Shown here: positions 7,708 to 17,700 of the stretch, one piece after another
How the letters are laid out: every line of letters starts with the position of its first letter
How positions within the stretch are numbered: position 1 is the stretch's first letter
Origin: DASZGI01 sp035938995
GTDB taxonomy: Bacteria; Actinomycetota; Actinomycetes; Streptomycetales; Catenulisporaceae
Reading direction: 5' to 3'
Length of the DNA: 27,417 nt
NCBI RefSeq assembly: GCF_035938995.1
Contig: NZ_DASZGI010000335.1
Location: forward strand, 1-27,417
Made by a program: the position numbers and the translations under genes
The notes under the pieces: model-generated
Databases searched by the model: none
What the model was told of the DNA's origin: nothing
What the model saw: the letters and a program-made list of their open reading frames with translations, nothing else

Positions 7708-7728
7708 GCCCTTGCGCGGCACTATGTT
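7700..7728 (+). promoter_or_regulatory. Promoter of the dehydrogenase gene
   Basis: On the plus strand TTGCGC (7700-7705) and TATGTT (7723-7728) are separated by 17 bases. Its -35 shares the palindrome TTGCGCAA (7700-7707) with the divergent promoter. Predicted transcription starts near 7735, leaving an unusually long leader of about 344 bases before the dehydrogenase start, so a second promoter nearer the gene is possible. Confidence 0.5.
7702..7717. promoter_or_regulatory. LacI-type operator O3
   Basis: GCGCAAG-CC-CTTGCGC is a palindrome with perfect 7-base arms. Its centre is 12 bases from O2, about one helical turn. It covers the -35 of the transporter promoter and the spacer of the dehydrogenase promoter. 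Confidence 0.7.
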
Positions 7729-7844
7729 CACGCCAGCGAAACCGGGGCGGGATGGGACCGGGGTAGCCGAGACGGCGCGGCAAACCCTGGTCACAGGCGT
7801 CGGTCCAGGTTCTCGCGGCGCCGCGGACGGCGGCGCATCTACGG

Positions 7845-7876
7845 CGGTCCGGTGCCGCCGCACCGGCACCGGACCG
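7845..7876 (+). promoter_or_regulatory. Strong hairpin in the dehydrogenase leader
   Basis: CGGTCCGGTGCCG (7845-7857) pairs perfectly over 13 bases with CGGCACCGGACCG (7864-7876) around a 6-base loop. A second CGGACC at 7890-7895 could replace part of the right arm, and GTCCG/CGGAC at 7880-7884/7889-7893 forms a small neighbouring hairpin. A role in attenuation or leader stability is inferred; no riboswitch family was recognised. The rest of 7729-8078 holds no gene that I can support. Confidence 0.5.
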
Positions 7877-8078
7877 GCTGTCCGTCAACGGACCGTGTCA
7901 ACAGTGCGATATACCGCACAGCCGGCGCTGCGACCGCCGCGGTGCGGGTTCACCCAGGACGAGATCGCTGCGCAGTGTTCTCGTGTACCGCAGGCGAGGT
8001 GTGGCGATCGCCTGCTGCCCGGGCCCGATCGACGCCGTCCGCATGCCCGCGCCACAACCACCAGGTTTGGAGGGACAC

Positions 8079-9554
8079 ATGCTCGACCTCAACGGCGTGA
8101 ACCTCGGCTCACTCACCCCGGATGTGAACGCGCCGACCTACGATCGCACGGCCCGCGCCACCGGCATCGTGCATTTCGGCGTCGGACACTTCCACCGCTC
8201 GCATCAGGCGATGTACCTCGACCGCCTCATGCGCGCCGGGCAGGCCGCGGACTGGGCCGTCTGCGGAGCGGGCGTGATGGCCGGTGAGGACACGACCCGC
8301 GACATCCTCCGCAAGCAGGACTACCTGTACACCCTGACCGTCAAACAGGCCGACGGCACGAAAGACAGCACCGTCATAGGATCCCTCGACGACTTCCTGT
8401 ACGCCCCTGATGACCCCTCGCGCGTCGTGGAGCGGATCGCGCACCCGGACACCCGCATCGTCGGTCTGACGATCACCGAAGGCGGCTACAACGTCAGCGA
8501 CGTCGACGGGAAGTTCCTCGGTGACACCCCCGCGTTGCGGGAAGACCTGCGTTCCGCCACTCCGAGCCGATCGGTCTTCGGGCTCGTATTCCAGGCCGCG
8601 GCACTGCGCATGAAACGGGGGCTGAGCGGCTTCACCGTCATGTCGTGCGACAACATTCAAGGCAACGGCGCCGTGGCACGTACCGCCTTCCTCGGGTTCG
8701 CGTACGCACGCGATTCCGCGGTGGCCGACTGGATACAGCGCAACTGCACGTTCCCGAACTCGATGGTCGACCGGGTCACGCCGCGCACCACGACGCAGGA
8801 CGTCGTACACATCTGGCAGGAGCATGCCTACGTCGACAACAGCCCCGTCACCTGCGAACCCTTCCATCAGTGGGTCCTGCAGGACGACTTCGCCGCAGGA
8901 CGCCCCGCCTTCGAGGACGTCGGCGTGCAAGTGGTGCACGACGTGGAGCCCTACGAGCGGATGAAGCTGGCTCTGGCCAACGGCACCCACCAAGCACTGT
9001 GCTACTTCGGGCATCTGCTCGGGCACACCTATGTGCACGAAGCGCTCGCCGATCCCGACATCCGCACCCTGGTCCTGCGCTATATCGACGAAGAGGCCGT
9101 CCCCACCCTTCAGCCGATCCCCGGCGTCGACCTGGGCATGTACGGGCGCACCGTCGTCGAGCGGTTCTCCAACCCCGCCATCCAGGACGAGCTGGCCCGC
9201 ATCTGCGCCGAGACATCCGACCGCATTCCCAAATTCCTCATGCCGGTCGCGAGGGCGCGGCTGGCAGGCGGTGCCCGCTCGCCGATGTGCGCCGCCACGG
9301 TCGCTTCCTGGGCCCGGTACGTCGAAGGCACCGACGAAGACGGACAGCCGATCAACGTCGTCGACCCGCGCCGGGAAGAGCTGATGGCCGCTGCGAATAC
9401 GTACCCGTCGAATCCGACCGCGTTCATCGAGAACAAGGCCGTTTTCGGGGACATCAGCCACTACAACGCATTCGTCGAGGACTACGCACAAGTTCTCGGC
9501 GACATCCACGCCAAGGGAACTCGGGCCGCGCTGCGCAACCTGCTCTCCTCCTGA
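8079..9554 (+). CDS. Mannitol-dehydrogenase-family polyol dehydrogenase
   Basis: The 491-residue product is a full-length member of the long-chain, zinc-independent polyol dehydrogenases, which oxidise mannitol, sorbitol or arabitol to the 2-ketose with NAD+. The N-terminal Rossmann motif GIVHFGVGHFHRSHQAMYLD begins near residue 29. The catalytic signature MKLALANGTHQALCYFG places the active-site lysine at residue 296, with the following Asn and His present. LTITEGGY and SCDNIQGNG are also family motifs. The ATG at 8079 has a GGAGG element 5 bases upstream; the longer frame starting near 7983 has no such site and an unrelated sequence. The gene is divergent from the transporter and shares its control region. 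The product would convert the imported polyol to a ketose for the PfkB kinase. The exact polyol cannot be decided by eye. Confidence 0.93.
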   Translation: MLDLNGVNLGSLTPDVNAPTYDRTARATGIVHFGVGHFHRSHQAMYLDRLMRAGQAADWAVCGAGVMAGEDTTRDILRKQDYLYTLTVKQADGTKDSTVIGSLDDFLYAPDDPSRVVERIAHPDTRIVGLTITEGGYNVSDVDGKFLGDTPALREDLRSATPSRSVFGLVFQAAALRMKRGLSGFTVMSCDNIQGNGAVARTAFLGFAYARDSAVADWIQRNCTFPNSMVDRVTPRTTTQDVVHIWQEHAYVDNSPVTCEPFHQWVLQDDFAAGRPAFEDVGVQVVHDVEPYERMKLALANGTHQALCYFGHLLGHTYVHEALADPDIRTLVLRYIDEEAVPTLQPIPGVDLGMYGRTVVERFSNPAIQDELARICAETSDRIPKFLMPVARARLAGGARSPMCAATVASWARYVEGTDEDGQPINVVDPRREELMAAANTYPSNPTAFIENKAVFGDISHYNAFVEDYAQVLGDIHAKGTRAALRNLLSS

Positions 9555-9679
9555 CAGCACGCGAGCACCACGGGCACGGTGGCGGCGGCCGGGACAACGC
9601 CGAAGCGGCTGCGGAGTCATCTAGATGCCGATCTGGTGCCACGGGTCTGACACACAGTTCAGGCGACATGAGGGAGGAT

Positions 9680-10441
9680 ATGTACGCGGAAGAACGGCAA
9701 CAGGCGATCTTGGCGAAGGCCCGTGCCGAGGGCAGAGTCGACGTCGTCGCTCTCGCCGACGAACTGATCGTGACCAGCGACACGATCCGCAGGGATCTGA
9801 CAGTGTTGGCACGGGCCGGTGTGGTGCGCCGCGTACGCGGCGGAGCCCTCTCCGTCGAGCGGCTGGGATTCGAGCCCGAAGCAGCGGCCGGTGATGCCGT
9901 GATGGCCGACGAGAAGGAGCGGATCGCGAAGGCGGCTTTAGCCGAGTTGCCGGACCGGGGCTCGGTGATCATCGATGCCGGCACCACGACCGGGCGGCTG
10001 GTGGAGATGGTTCCCGCCGATCGGAAGCTGACCGTGATAGTCGGCTTCCTGCCGTTCGCGGCCCAGTTGGCCGTCCGCTCGAACCTCACCGTCATGCTGG
10101 TCGGAGGCCGGATCGGGGGGCGAAAACTGGCTGCGGTGGACGACTGGGCGCTGGCCGCGCTGTCTCACCTGTGTGTGGACGTGGCGTTCATCGGCTGCAA
10201 CGGCGTCTCCGAGCGCCGCGGTCTGACCACACCGGACGTCGCCGAGGCGGCGGTGAAGCGGGCGATGATCGCCGCGGCGCGGCGTACGGTGCTGCTCGCA
10301 GACCACACCAAGGTCGGCAACGATTGCGTCGCCCGGTTCGGCGGGCTGGGCGACGTCGACCTCTTCATCACCGACTCCGGGCTCGACGAGGAAAGCGCGG
10401 TGTCGTTTGGTGCGACGGGCGTGCACCTGGTCCGTGTCTGA
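9680..10441 (+). CDS. DeoR-family transcriptional regulator
   Basis: The product is 253 residues from ATG 9680 or 257 from ATG 9668. The N-terminal winged helix-turn-helix is typical (YAEERQQAILAKARAEGRV, then VTSDTIRRDLTVL and a wing with RVRGGAL). The C-terminal sensor domain shows IIDAGTTTG (residues 97-105), which binds phosphosugars in this family, MLVGGRI, FIGCNGV, and VLLADHTKVG. ATG 9680 fits the usual N-terminus and follows AGGGAGG very closely; ATG 9668 has only a weak AGG. The gene starts about 125 bases after the dehydrogenase gene on the same strand. It probably senses a ketose phosphate made by the pathway. Which promoter it controls is not evident. Confidence 0.9.
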   Translation: MYAEERQQAILAKARAEGRVDVVALADELIVTSDTIRRDLTVLARAGVVRRVRGGALSVERLGFEPEAAAGDAVMADEKERIAKAALAELPDRGSVIIDAGTTTGRLVEMVPADRKLTVIVGFLPFAAQLAVRSNLTVMLVGGRIGGRKLAAVDDWALAALSHLCVDVAFIGCNGVSERRGLTTPDVAEAAVKRAMIAAARRTVLLADHTKVGNDCVARFGGLGDVDLFITDSGLDEESAVSFGATGVHLVRV

Positions 10442-10546
10442 TCGTTCACTTGGATCGAGGGCGCGAAGAGCCGTTCACCTCGTCCGGATCCGAGCCGCGA
10501 TTCGACGCCGCACGCAGAATCCACCGCAGTGTCACGGTGTATGCCC

Positions 10547-10563
10547 GACAGGGGTCTGTCTTT
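10547..10563 (+). terminator. Possible terminator in the DeoR/PfkB convergent gap
   Basis: GACAG (10547-10551) and CTGTC (10556-10560) form a short stem with a 4-base loop followed by TTT on the plus strand. It is the only hairpin with a T-run in this 140-base convergent gap. The stem is weak. Confidence 0.3.
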
Positions 10564-10581
10564 GCCTCCAAACTCCTGCGT

Positions 10582-11535
10582 CTACCGGCCGGAGGGATCG
10601 GATACCGTGCCGACGCCGAGCTCGAAAGCAGGCAGTTCGGCAAGTCGCGGCGGATCGGCGCCGGGCCGCGAAACGGTGATCGCGGCGGCGGCGACGCAGC
10701 GCTCCAGGATCCGGCCGAGCAACTCCAGCGGCATGCCGGCGAGCGCCGCTCGCCGGCCGGAGCCCACAAGGCCGAGGCGGATCAGCGCGTCGATGAAGGC
10801 CCCGGTGACCGTGTCCCCGGCGCCGACCGTGTCCACGACTGTGGTCCGCGCCGCCGCGCGATGGACCCGGCCGGCCGTCGTATAACCGGTCATCCCCTCC
10901 GCCCCGCCGGTGATCAATGCCAACGTGGCGCCTTCTGCGAGCCATGCATCGGCCACGTCGTCCGTTGAACGGCCCGGGTGCAGCCACGCCACGTCCTCGT
11001 CGCTGGCCTTCACCACATCGGCGAGTCGCACCAGCCGCGCGATGCGGTCACGGGTTCCAGCGGCGTCCGCGATGAGCGAGGGCCGGATGTTGAGGTCGAG
11101 GGTGATGGTCGTGGTGGGCCGGCGCTCCCCCAGAAGCCGTTCGATCCGCGATGCCCCCGGCTCCAGCACTGTCGCGATCGAGCCGGTGTGCAGCACGTCC
11201 GCGGGCTCGGCCGATTCGGCGTCCACCGACCACTCGAGGTCGAAGGAGTACCGAGCAGCCCCCGACTCGTCCAACACCGCGGTCCCGGTGGACGTCCGGG
11301 CCAGCGGCACGCTCGTGACATCGACCCCTGACTCGGCAAGCCACGTGCGGATGCGCTGCCCGTGTCGGTCATCGCCGAGACACGTCACCAGCTGCGGACG
11401 CTGCCCCAGCCGCCCCAGCGTCAACGCCACGTTCGCCGGACTCCCCCCGGGTGCCTCGTCGACGCTCCCGTCGACCCGATGGACGATGTCGACCAGCGCC
11501 TCGCCGACGACCGCGACCGCCCGCCGCGCCGTCAT
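10582..11535 (-). CDS. PfkB-family sugar kinase (fructokinase-like)
   Basis: The product has 317 residues, the usual length for ribokinase/PfkB kinases. Signature 1 is GGSPANVALTLGRLG near residues 30-44. Signature 2 is DTVGAGDTVTGAF, with the catalytic aspartate at residue 241 and the anion-hole GAG before it. DLNIRPSLI, VKASDEDVAWL and LALITGGAEG are also typical of the fructokinase subgroup. It would phosphorylate the ketose made by the dehydrogenase, closing the route into central metabolism. The start at 11535 has GGAG 7 bases upstream. It is convergent with the DeoR gene. The 165 bases before it, up to the giant gene stop codon, should carry its promoter, but none was identified. Specificity for fructose over another ketose is inferred. 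Confidence 0.9.
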   Translation of the reverse strand: MTARRAVAVVGEALVDIVHRVDGSVDEAPGGSPANVALTLGRLGQRPQLVTCLGDDRHGQRIRTWLAESGVDVTSVPLARTSTGTAVLDESGAARYSFDLEWSVDAESAEPADVLHTGSIATVLEPGASRIERLLGERRPTTTITLDLNIRPSLIADAAGTRDRIARLVRLADVVKASDEDVAWLHPGRSTDDVADAWLAEGATLALITGGAEGMTGYTTAGRVHRAAARTTVVDTVGAGDTVTGAFIDALIRLGLVGSGRRAALAGMPLELLGRILERCVAAAAITVSRPGADPPRLAELPAFELGVGTVSDPSGR

Positions 11536-11650
11536 CCCCTCGCTCCGCGGTCAACCACGAGGCCGAACACATTCGGGATCGCGAGCGCGCCGGCCCGCGG
11601 CTCCGGCAAGAACAGCACGGTCATGAATGGTACCCGTCGAAACGGTCGGG

Positions 11651-11668
11651 CCGGTCGATGCCGACCGG
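11651..11668 (-). terminator. Hairpin after the giant gene
   Basis: CCGGTCG (11651-11657) pairs with CGACCGG (11662-11668) around a 4-base loop, 33 bases beyond the giant gene stop codon on the minus strand. There is no U-run. It is a plausible terminator that would separate the giant gene from the downstream sugar kinase. Confidence 0.45.
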
Positions 11669-11700
11669 GCGCCGGGCCGAACACCTTGCCGCGACGTCCG

Positions 11701-14700
11701 TCAGTCCTCTGCCGGCCAGAACCTTCCCAGCAGGTGGTTCCACCGCAGGTAGGGCACCTGAGGAAAGCGTTGGCGGACGATGTCCTCCGCACCTGGTATC
11801 AGACTCATGATGCCGTCGGCGTTGTACTGCCGGCCGCCCACGAACGCCTCGATCCTGTCAGTCGGCTGTAGGGATTCCCTGAAGATGTCCAAGGCGGCCG
11901 CGAAAAGGGCCGCCCTGGCCTGCGGCGGCTGCAGGGTGCTGATAATTCGCGCGACGGTCGGCAGGTAGACGTGCCCGGATCTGGTGGCGAGATCGCGATG
12001 AAGATTGACCACCGCCGACTCGATCCGGTCGGCCACGACGTGCTCGTCGGCGTGCAGTGCAGTCGGCGCGTGCGTCCAGCTCATGGCGTGTCCGGCATCT
12101 GATATGACTGTGTTCGGGATCCGGGCCAGCTGTGCCGCGGGCGTCATTCTGATCCCGCTGCGGTCCTCCCGGTACGTGTAGCCGAGCTGCGGAGCCACAT
12201 CGTAATGCGCCTGGCCGGTGCGCAGGACGATCTCCTGATCGACGTTGACCATGGCGCTCCACTGAGACCGCGTTGCGTCGTCGAGTTCCACGGCGCCGCC
12301 GATCCGGTACTGCGCGACGGCAGACTCCGCGTACAACTGCCAGATGGGCTTGCTGAACCTGCTCTCCAGAGCCTCGAGATAGACCGCGGTCGCTCTGGTC
12401 CCCGCCGCCGACATGATCGCATCATTGCTCAGATTGCCGTGCTGATCCTCCAGCATGGCGAAGCCGTCCGGGCCGCGAACCACGTCGTGGACGGTCCGCT
12501 CCAGGTTCCACACCGTGTTGTCGCCGTCCACGTACACGCCGCCGAACCGGTGCAGGATCATCACGCGAAGGGCGTCGCTGGCCGCCGCGAACCCTGTTCC
12601 CAGCCTCCTCGCCAACTCCCCTTGGAGCCACGGGGTGAGCGGCGAGTCCTCGACTGACAAGAACTCGTGCATATTGACGAGCCGGACGTCTGCGCCTTGT
12701 GCCCACCGCAGCATGTCCGCGACATCGGCCTGCCTGCCCTGCGCCACCGAGCCGTGCACGAGCGCGACGCGCGCCTGCCGAATCTCGGTGCGGGGCACAT
12801 CGGTCCACAGCAGGGTGTCAAAGCCGGGATTGTGGCGCCTGGCGTGCTCCACGCCGGCCCGGAAGTTGGTTCTCGTGCCGTGGTCCTCGCTCAGCGGACT
12901 CCCCAGCCAGATGTGGTGCAGCAGGTGCGGGATGCTGTATTCCCGCGCGACCAGCCCGCGTCTGAGGGTCACCGAGTAGTTCGTGTTCGTTGACACGCGC
13001 GGCGACGAACGCAGCTGCCGCGGCTGGAGTTCCGCCCAGGTCGGTGCGCCCGGCCTGCGCATGTCGAGCTTGGCGAACAGGTCGGCTCGTCGGCTCGCGG
13101 ACACGTCGTCGAAGTTGTAGACCACCCGGCGTGCGCCCTCACCGGTGGCCAGGAAACGGGGCACGGGCAGCGGTCGCCGTGCCGCGAACACGTCGCGGCC
13201 GGCTGCCGCGGTCAGCGCGTCATCCCGGATTCCGCTCAGCCGGCCGCGAACCAGCGATGTGGCCCTGGCCACCACTTCGTCGCTTACGTCCGCAGGACCC
13301 GGGATCCTGCCGCTTCCGGAAGAAGGCGAGATCGGGCTCGGACGCGGCCCACTGCCGGTTTGCGATCTCGACCGGTCGCTCCCCGCGGCGGCGGAGCGCC
13401 TGCTGGCAGGCGAGATCGGGCTCGGTTTCAGCCCACCGCTGGTTTTCGATGCCGACCGGTCACGCCCCGCGGCGGAGCGCCTGCTACCGGCGCCACGCTC
13501 GCTGCCCGGGGTGGCCGGCACCGAGCCCCGGCTTCTGGTGAAGCGCTGCAGGTCCGTGGACAGCGGTTCGAGAGTGGAGTGGGTCCGCGGTAGCGGGCCT
13601 TCGACGGGTGCCGAGACTTCGAGGTATGCCGGGCGCGGCGCCTCGGCCGTGTGGTGCTCGAGCGCGGTTCCACTCCAGTGCTCCGCGCCGTCGACCCGCG
13701 CCTCCCGGATCAGGACCGTCGGGGTCCCGTCCGCGGGTCCGAGCTCGTAGACGCCGCCGTGGTCGTCCAACCGGCTGATCCGCAGGCGCCAGACGAACGC
13801 CGCGGCAAGCGGCGCGACGTCCCCGGCCGCCTCGTACCACACCCCCGGCTCCGCGATACGATCGGCCAGCTCCAAGCGCGCCCTGTCGCTCCAGTTCGCG
13901 GCCACATCCTCGCGGATGTCGTCCCGGGCCAAGGTCGGGAACTCCCGATGCAAGTCCTCCGACACGGCGTCGATCGCCGGGACGTCCAGGCGCGGCCAGA
14001 GTTCGCGGAACTCTTCGGGGAACCCGAGTTCTAGACGCAGCGCCTGTGCCAGCTCCGCCCGCATGAGGTCCGCGTGCGTACTCTGTGCCAGCTCCTCCCG
14101 CATGAGGTGCGCGTACCGGCTCTCGAAGATCTCGGGATGGGTCTCACGCACCGCGTTGAAGAAGCAGTCGCCGTTCCCGGGGATCATCACGCGCCGCAGG
14201 TTCCAGTCGGCCAGGCGGGCGGGCAGGCCGCCACGGATGGGAGGTGCTGATCCAAGCCGGCCGATCGGCGGCTGCTCGCGAAGCGCCGGGGGCTGTCGGG
14301 TCGGTTCATGCCCGGCTGCGACCGGTTCGGCTCCGCTTTCATGTCCGGAATGGCTGAACAGCATCCCGGGGTCGTCGCCGCTCCCGCGTGGAGTTGGGGC
14401 TTCGGAGGGAGTGGACGGAGTTTCGACGGACAGCTCGGGTCGCGGCACGCCGAACGGCGCCAGCTCGTGAGCTGACCCCTCCGCGAGCAGTTCCGGTCGC
14501 CCTGGTTCGCCGCGCTGGGAACTGTCGCCGGGGGTGGCCGGCGATGCGCGCCGGCTTTCACTGACGCGCAGCAGGTCCATGGACAGCGGTTCGAGAGCGG
14601 GGTGGGTCCGTGGTACCTGGAGTTCGAAGAGTACCGGGACTTCGAGGAGTGCCGGGCTTGGCGTCTCCGCGGTGCGGTGCTCGAGTGCGGTTCCACTCCA

Positions 14701-17700
14701 GTGCTCCGCTCCATCCTCCCGCGCCTCCCGGATCAGGACGGTCCGGGTCCCGTCCGCGGGTCCGAAGTGGGAGACGCCGCCGCGGTCGTCCAACCGGCTG
14801 ATCCGCAGGCGCCAGACGAACGCCGCGGCAAACGGGGCGACCTGCTCGGCCGCCACATCGCCCATCCGCGGCTGGGCGAGTCGGTCGGCCAGCTCCGCGC
14901 GCGCATCGTCGCTCCAGTTCGCGGCCACCTCCTGGCGGATGGAGTTCCAGGCCGCGGTCGGGTCGTCCCGGTGTATGTCCTCCGACACGGCGTCGATCGC
15001 ACGGGCGTCAAGGATCGGCCAGAGGCGGCGGAACTCTTCGGGGAGCCCGAGATCAAAACGCAGCGCCTGTGCCAGCTCCGCCCGCATGAAGTCCGGACCT
15101 CTGCCCTCGAAGATCTCAGGGCGGGTCTCACGCACCGCGTTGAGGAAGGAGTCGCCGCCCTCGTCGATCGCCACGCGCCGCAGGTTCCGGCCGGCCAGGT
15201 GGACGGACAGGTCGCCAGGGCTGGGAGGTGCTGATTCGCGCCGGTCGATCGGCAGTTCCACGCGAGGCGCCGGGGGCTGTCGCGTCGGGTCGGACCCAGC
15301 CGTGACCGCTTCTGCTCCGCTTTCATGTCCGGAATGGCTGGACGGCATCCCGGGATCGTCGATGCTCCCGCGTTGAGTTCGGGCTTCGGAAAGAGTGGAC
15401 GGAGTTTGGACGGTTGCCGACACCTCGGCAACCGTGGTGTCGGGTTCCGCCGGCTCGTGAGCTGACGAGCCCGCGACCGGCTCCGGTCGGTCTCGTTCGT
15501 CGCGCCGGGAGCTGCCGCCGAGCAGGCCGGGTTCGGGTGCAGGCAGATGCCGGGCCAGATCCGCGGCCAGTCGACGCGCCAGGTCTTTGCCGGCCGGGGT
15601 CAGCGCGTCGCCGTCGCGCACCATGTTGACTCGGGAATCGTCCGAGGTCACGGCGGCGTGATGCAGCCACGCCGCGATGACATGCGTGGCCTGCTGCACC
15701 GGCGCCCGCCCGGCCGCTTCCCCCAACCGCGCCAGATCGGTTACCGGCTCCAGCACCACCTCGGGTCGGTGGCCCAGCCGCAGCAACTCCTCCCGCGCCT
15801 GAGCAACGACCGCGGCGCGCCAGCCGCTTTCCAGCGGGAGTTCGTCCCAGTTGCGCTCCAGGCCGGTGGTCGCAAAAGAGACCCGGCCGTCGGAGCCGAC
15901 GCGTACCACCGGTTCGGCGCCTCCCCAAGACGACGGCAGATCCTCGCGCCCACGGTCAGGACCCCAGACCGCATCCCAAGAGGCGCCGACGGCCGGATCG
16001 GCAGCGGGGATGTCAGTGGTCTCAGTACGTACCGGCAACTCGGCAGACACCGGCGATCCGGCCTTGCCCGACGACAGCTGCTCGGCAAGCGGGTCGGTGG
16101 TTGTGCGGGAATCAGTGGCGGTCGGCTCCAACGCCAGCCCGCGCGGCTCCTCGATGCGCTGCGCACCAGTCATCGCCGTGGCCGGCTCAGCCGTCGGCCT
16201 TGCATCGGTGCCGTGTGCACCGGCCCCCGTCTGGGCCACCGCACGCTCGGGTGTGACCGCTGTGGTGTCGGTCAGCTTGGTTTCGAACCCCGGCAGTCCC
16301 GTGAATTCGGACTCGCTCTCGACCCCGCTCAGCTTCGTCAGCCCGCGCTGAGAGGGGTCCGCCCCGGCCGCCCCGGAATCCGGTGTGGTCGCCTGCTGCC
16401 TGGGCGACGCGTCCGGCCCGCCGGGGTGCCCGGTGGTAATCGGGTCCACCACCGACGTCGGCCGCCTGCTCAAGCCCCCGGACTCATCTCGCGCACCCGC
16501 ACCCCCGGGTGCTCCGGGCCCCTTGGGGTCGTCGGGTCCGCCGCCGTCCTTGGAGCCGCCCAGATCATCCGGGCGATGTTGGCGGCGGCTAGCCGGCCGC
16601 CACGAGTATTGCGACGGCACCAACCGGTCCGAGCCCCCGCTGGCATCCGTCCACACATAGGCCTTCGCCGCCTCCTCGGCGCTCACCTCCTCAGCCGCCG
16701 GGTCGGTCGGCCGCGACGCCAGCGCATCACGCAGTACCCGGCCCGACATCTCGGGCTGGAGGTGTCCTATGTGCCACACCCGCACCCCCGGCACGTGCTC
16801 ACGCCTGGGATCGGCCTGCCACCAGGGAACCACGTCCGGCAAACGGACCCGCCCCGTCGAGTCGCCGGCAACTACCCGCCCGTCCCGCAGCTGCACCGCA
16901 AAGTCATTGAACGACGCCACCCGCAGTCCGGGCACCAGCACTGACAAGTCCCGCGCCAGCCAATCGCCGCCACAGGCCACCAACGCCAGCGACCGTCCTT
17001 CTCTGTACAGTCGCTGCGCCAAAGGCCGCAGCAACTCAACACTCTGATCATGCGACAAGACTCGCCCGTCGACCAAGACTCCGCCCGAGACCGGATCCAG
17101 GTGGACACCGACCGCCCGCCACCCGTCCGGCACCGCGACCTGCTGAGCCCACGCGAGCTCGTCACCGCGATCGCGCACCGCCCACGCCGAGTCCGACTGC
17201 TCCACAAAGCGGTCGAACGTCCTCACGTCAACACCCTCAGAGACCCGCACGTGGCCGGGCGGCGGTTCACCCACACCGCCCGCGGGCCTGCGCTCAAGCA
17301 CCACACCGCCCGCGGGCCTGCGCTCAAGCGGCGGCGGCGCGGCAGAGGAGGACGCCAGACCCCGCCCGGCTCGGTCCAAGCGCTCAAAGTGCCGCGTCAG
17401 CACGGCGACACGTCCCGGTTCCACTGGCGGTCTGGGCGTTGTCGAGGCATGTCCTGGCGGGACGTCGCTCGGCCGAGCCGGCGAAGGTTCTCGCATGCCG
17501 ATCCCACCGGGACGCGGGGCATCGCCGATATCAGTCGGCAGGCCGAGCCGCAGCATCTCAACCTCTGCTCGCTCGTGCCTAGCCCGGGCGTCGGCCAAGT
17601 CTGATTCCGCTTGTTGGACCGCTGTGCGAGGGTCGGGCGCGTCCGATGGTCCCGACCGTCCCGCCTCCAACGTGCGTCGGGCCTCGTCCAAGGCATCCCG

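Larger units (their letters stand above)
13550..15425 (-). repeat. Tandem duplication of linker plus OTU-like domain (about 1 kb units)
   Basis: Two consecutive segments are alignable at the base level with an offset of 984 bases in the linker part and 1023 in the 3' part; the 39-base difference is a small internal duplication in the copy nearer the C-terminus. Long identical stretches remain, for example around 13658-13810 against 14681-14833. The duplication is fairly recent but already diverged at the active-site codon. Confidence 0.85.

Noticed and set aside
8109..9620. A 503-codon open frame on the minus strand opposite the dehydrogenase gene
   Set aside because: The plus-strand dehydrogenase is full length with all family motifs. 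The opposite frame shows no recognisable domain.
8645..9667. Upstream extension of the DeoR regulator
   Set aside because: It lies inside the dehydrogenase gene in another frame. The helix-turn-helix of the family begins right after ATG 9680.
17271..17329. Short direct repeats as a CRISPR array
   Set aside because: There is a single base between the units and no spacers. The repeat is in frame and codes for a linker.
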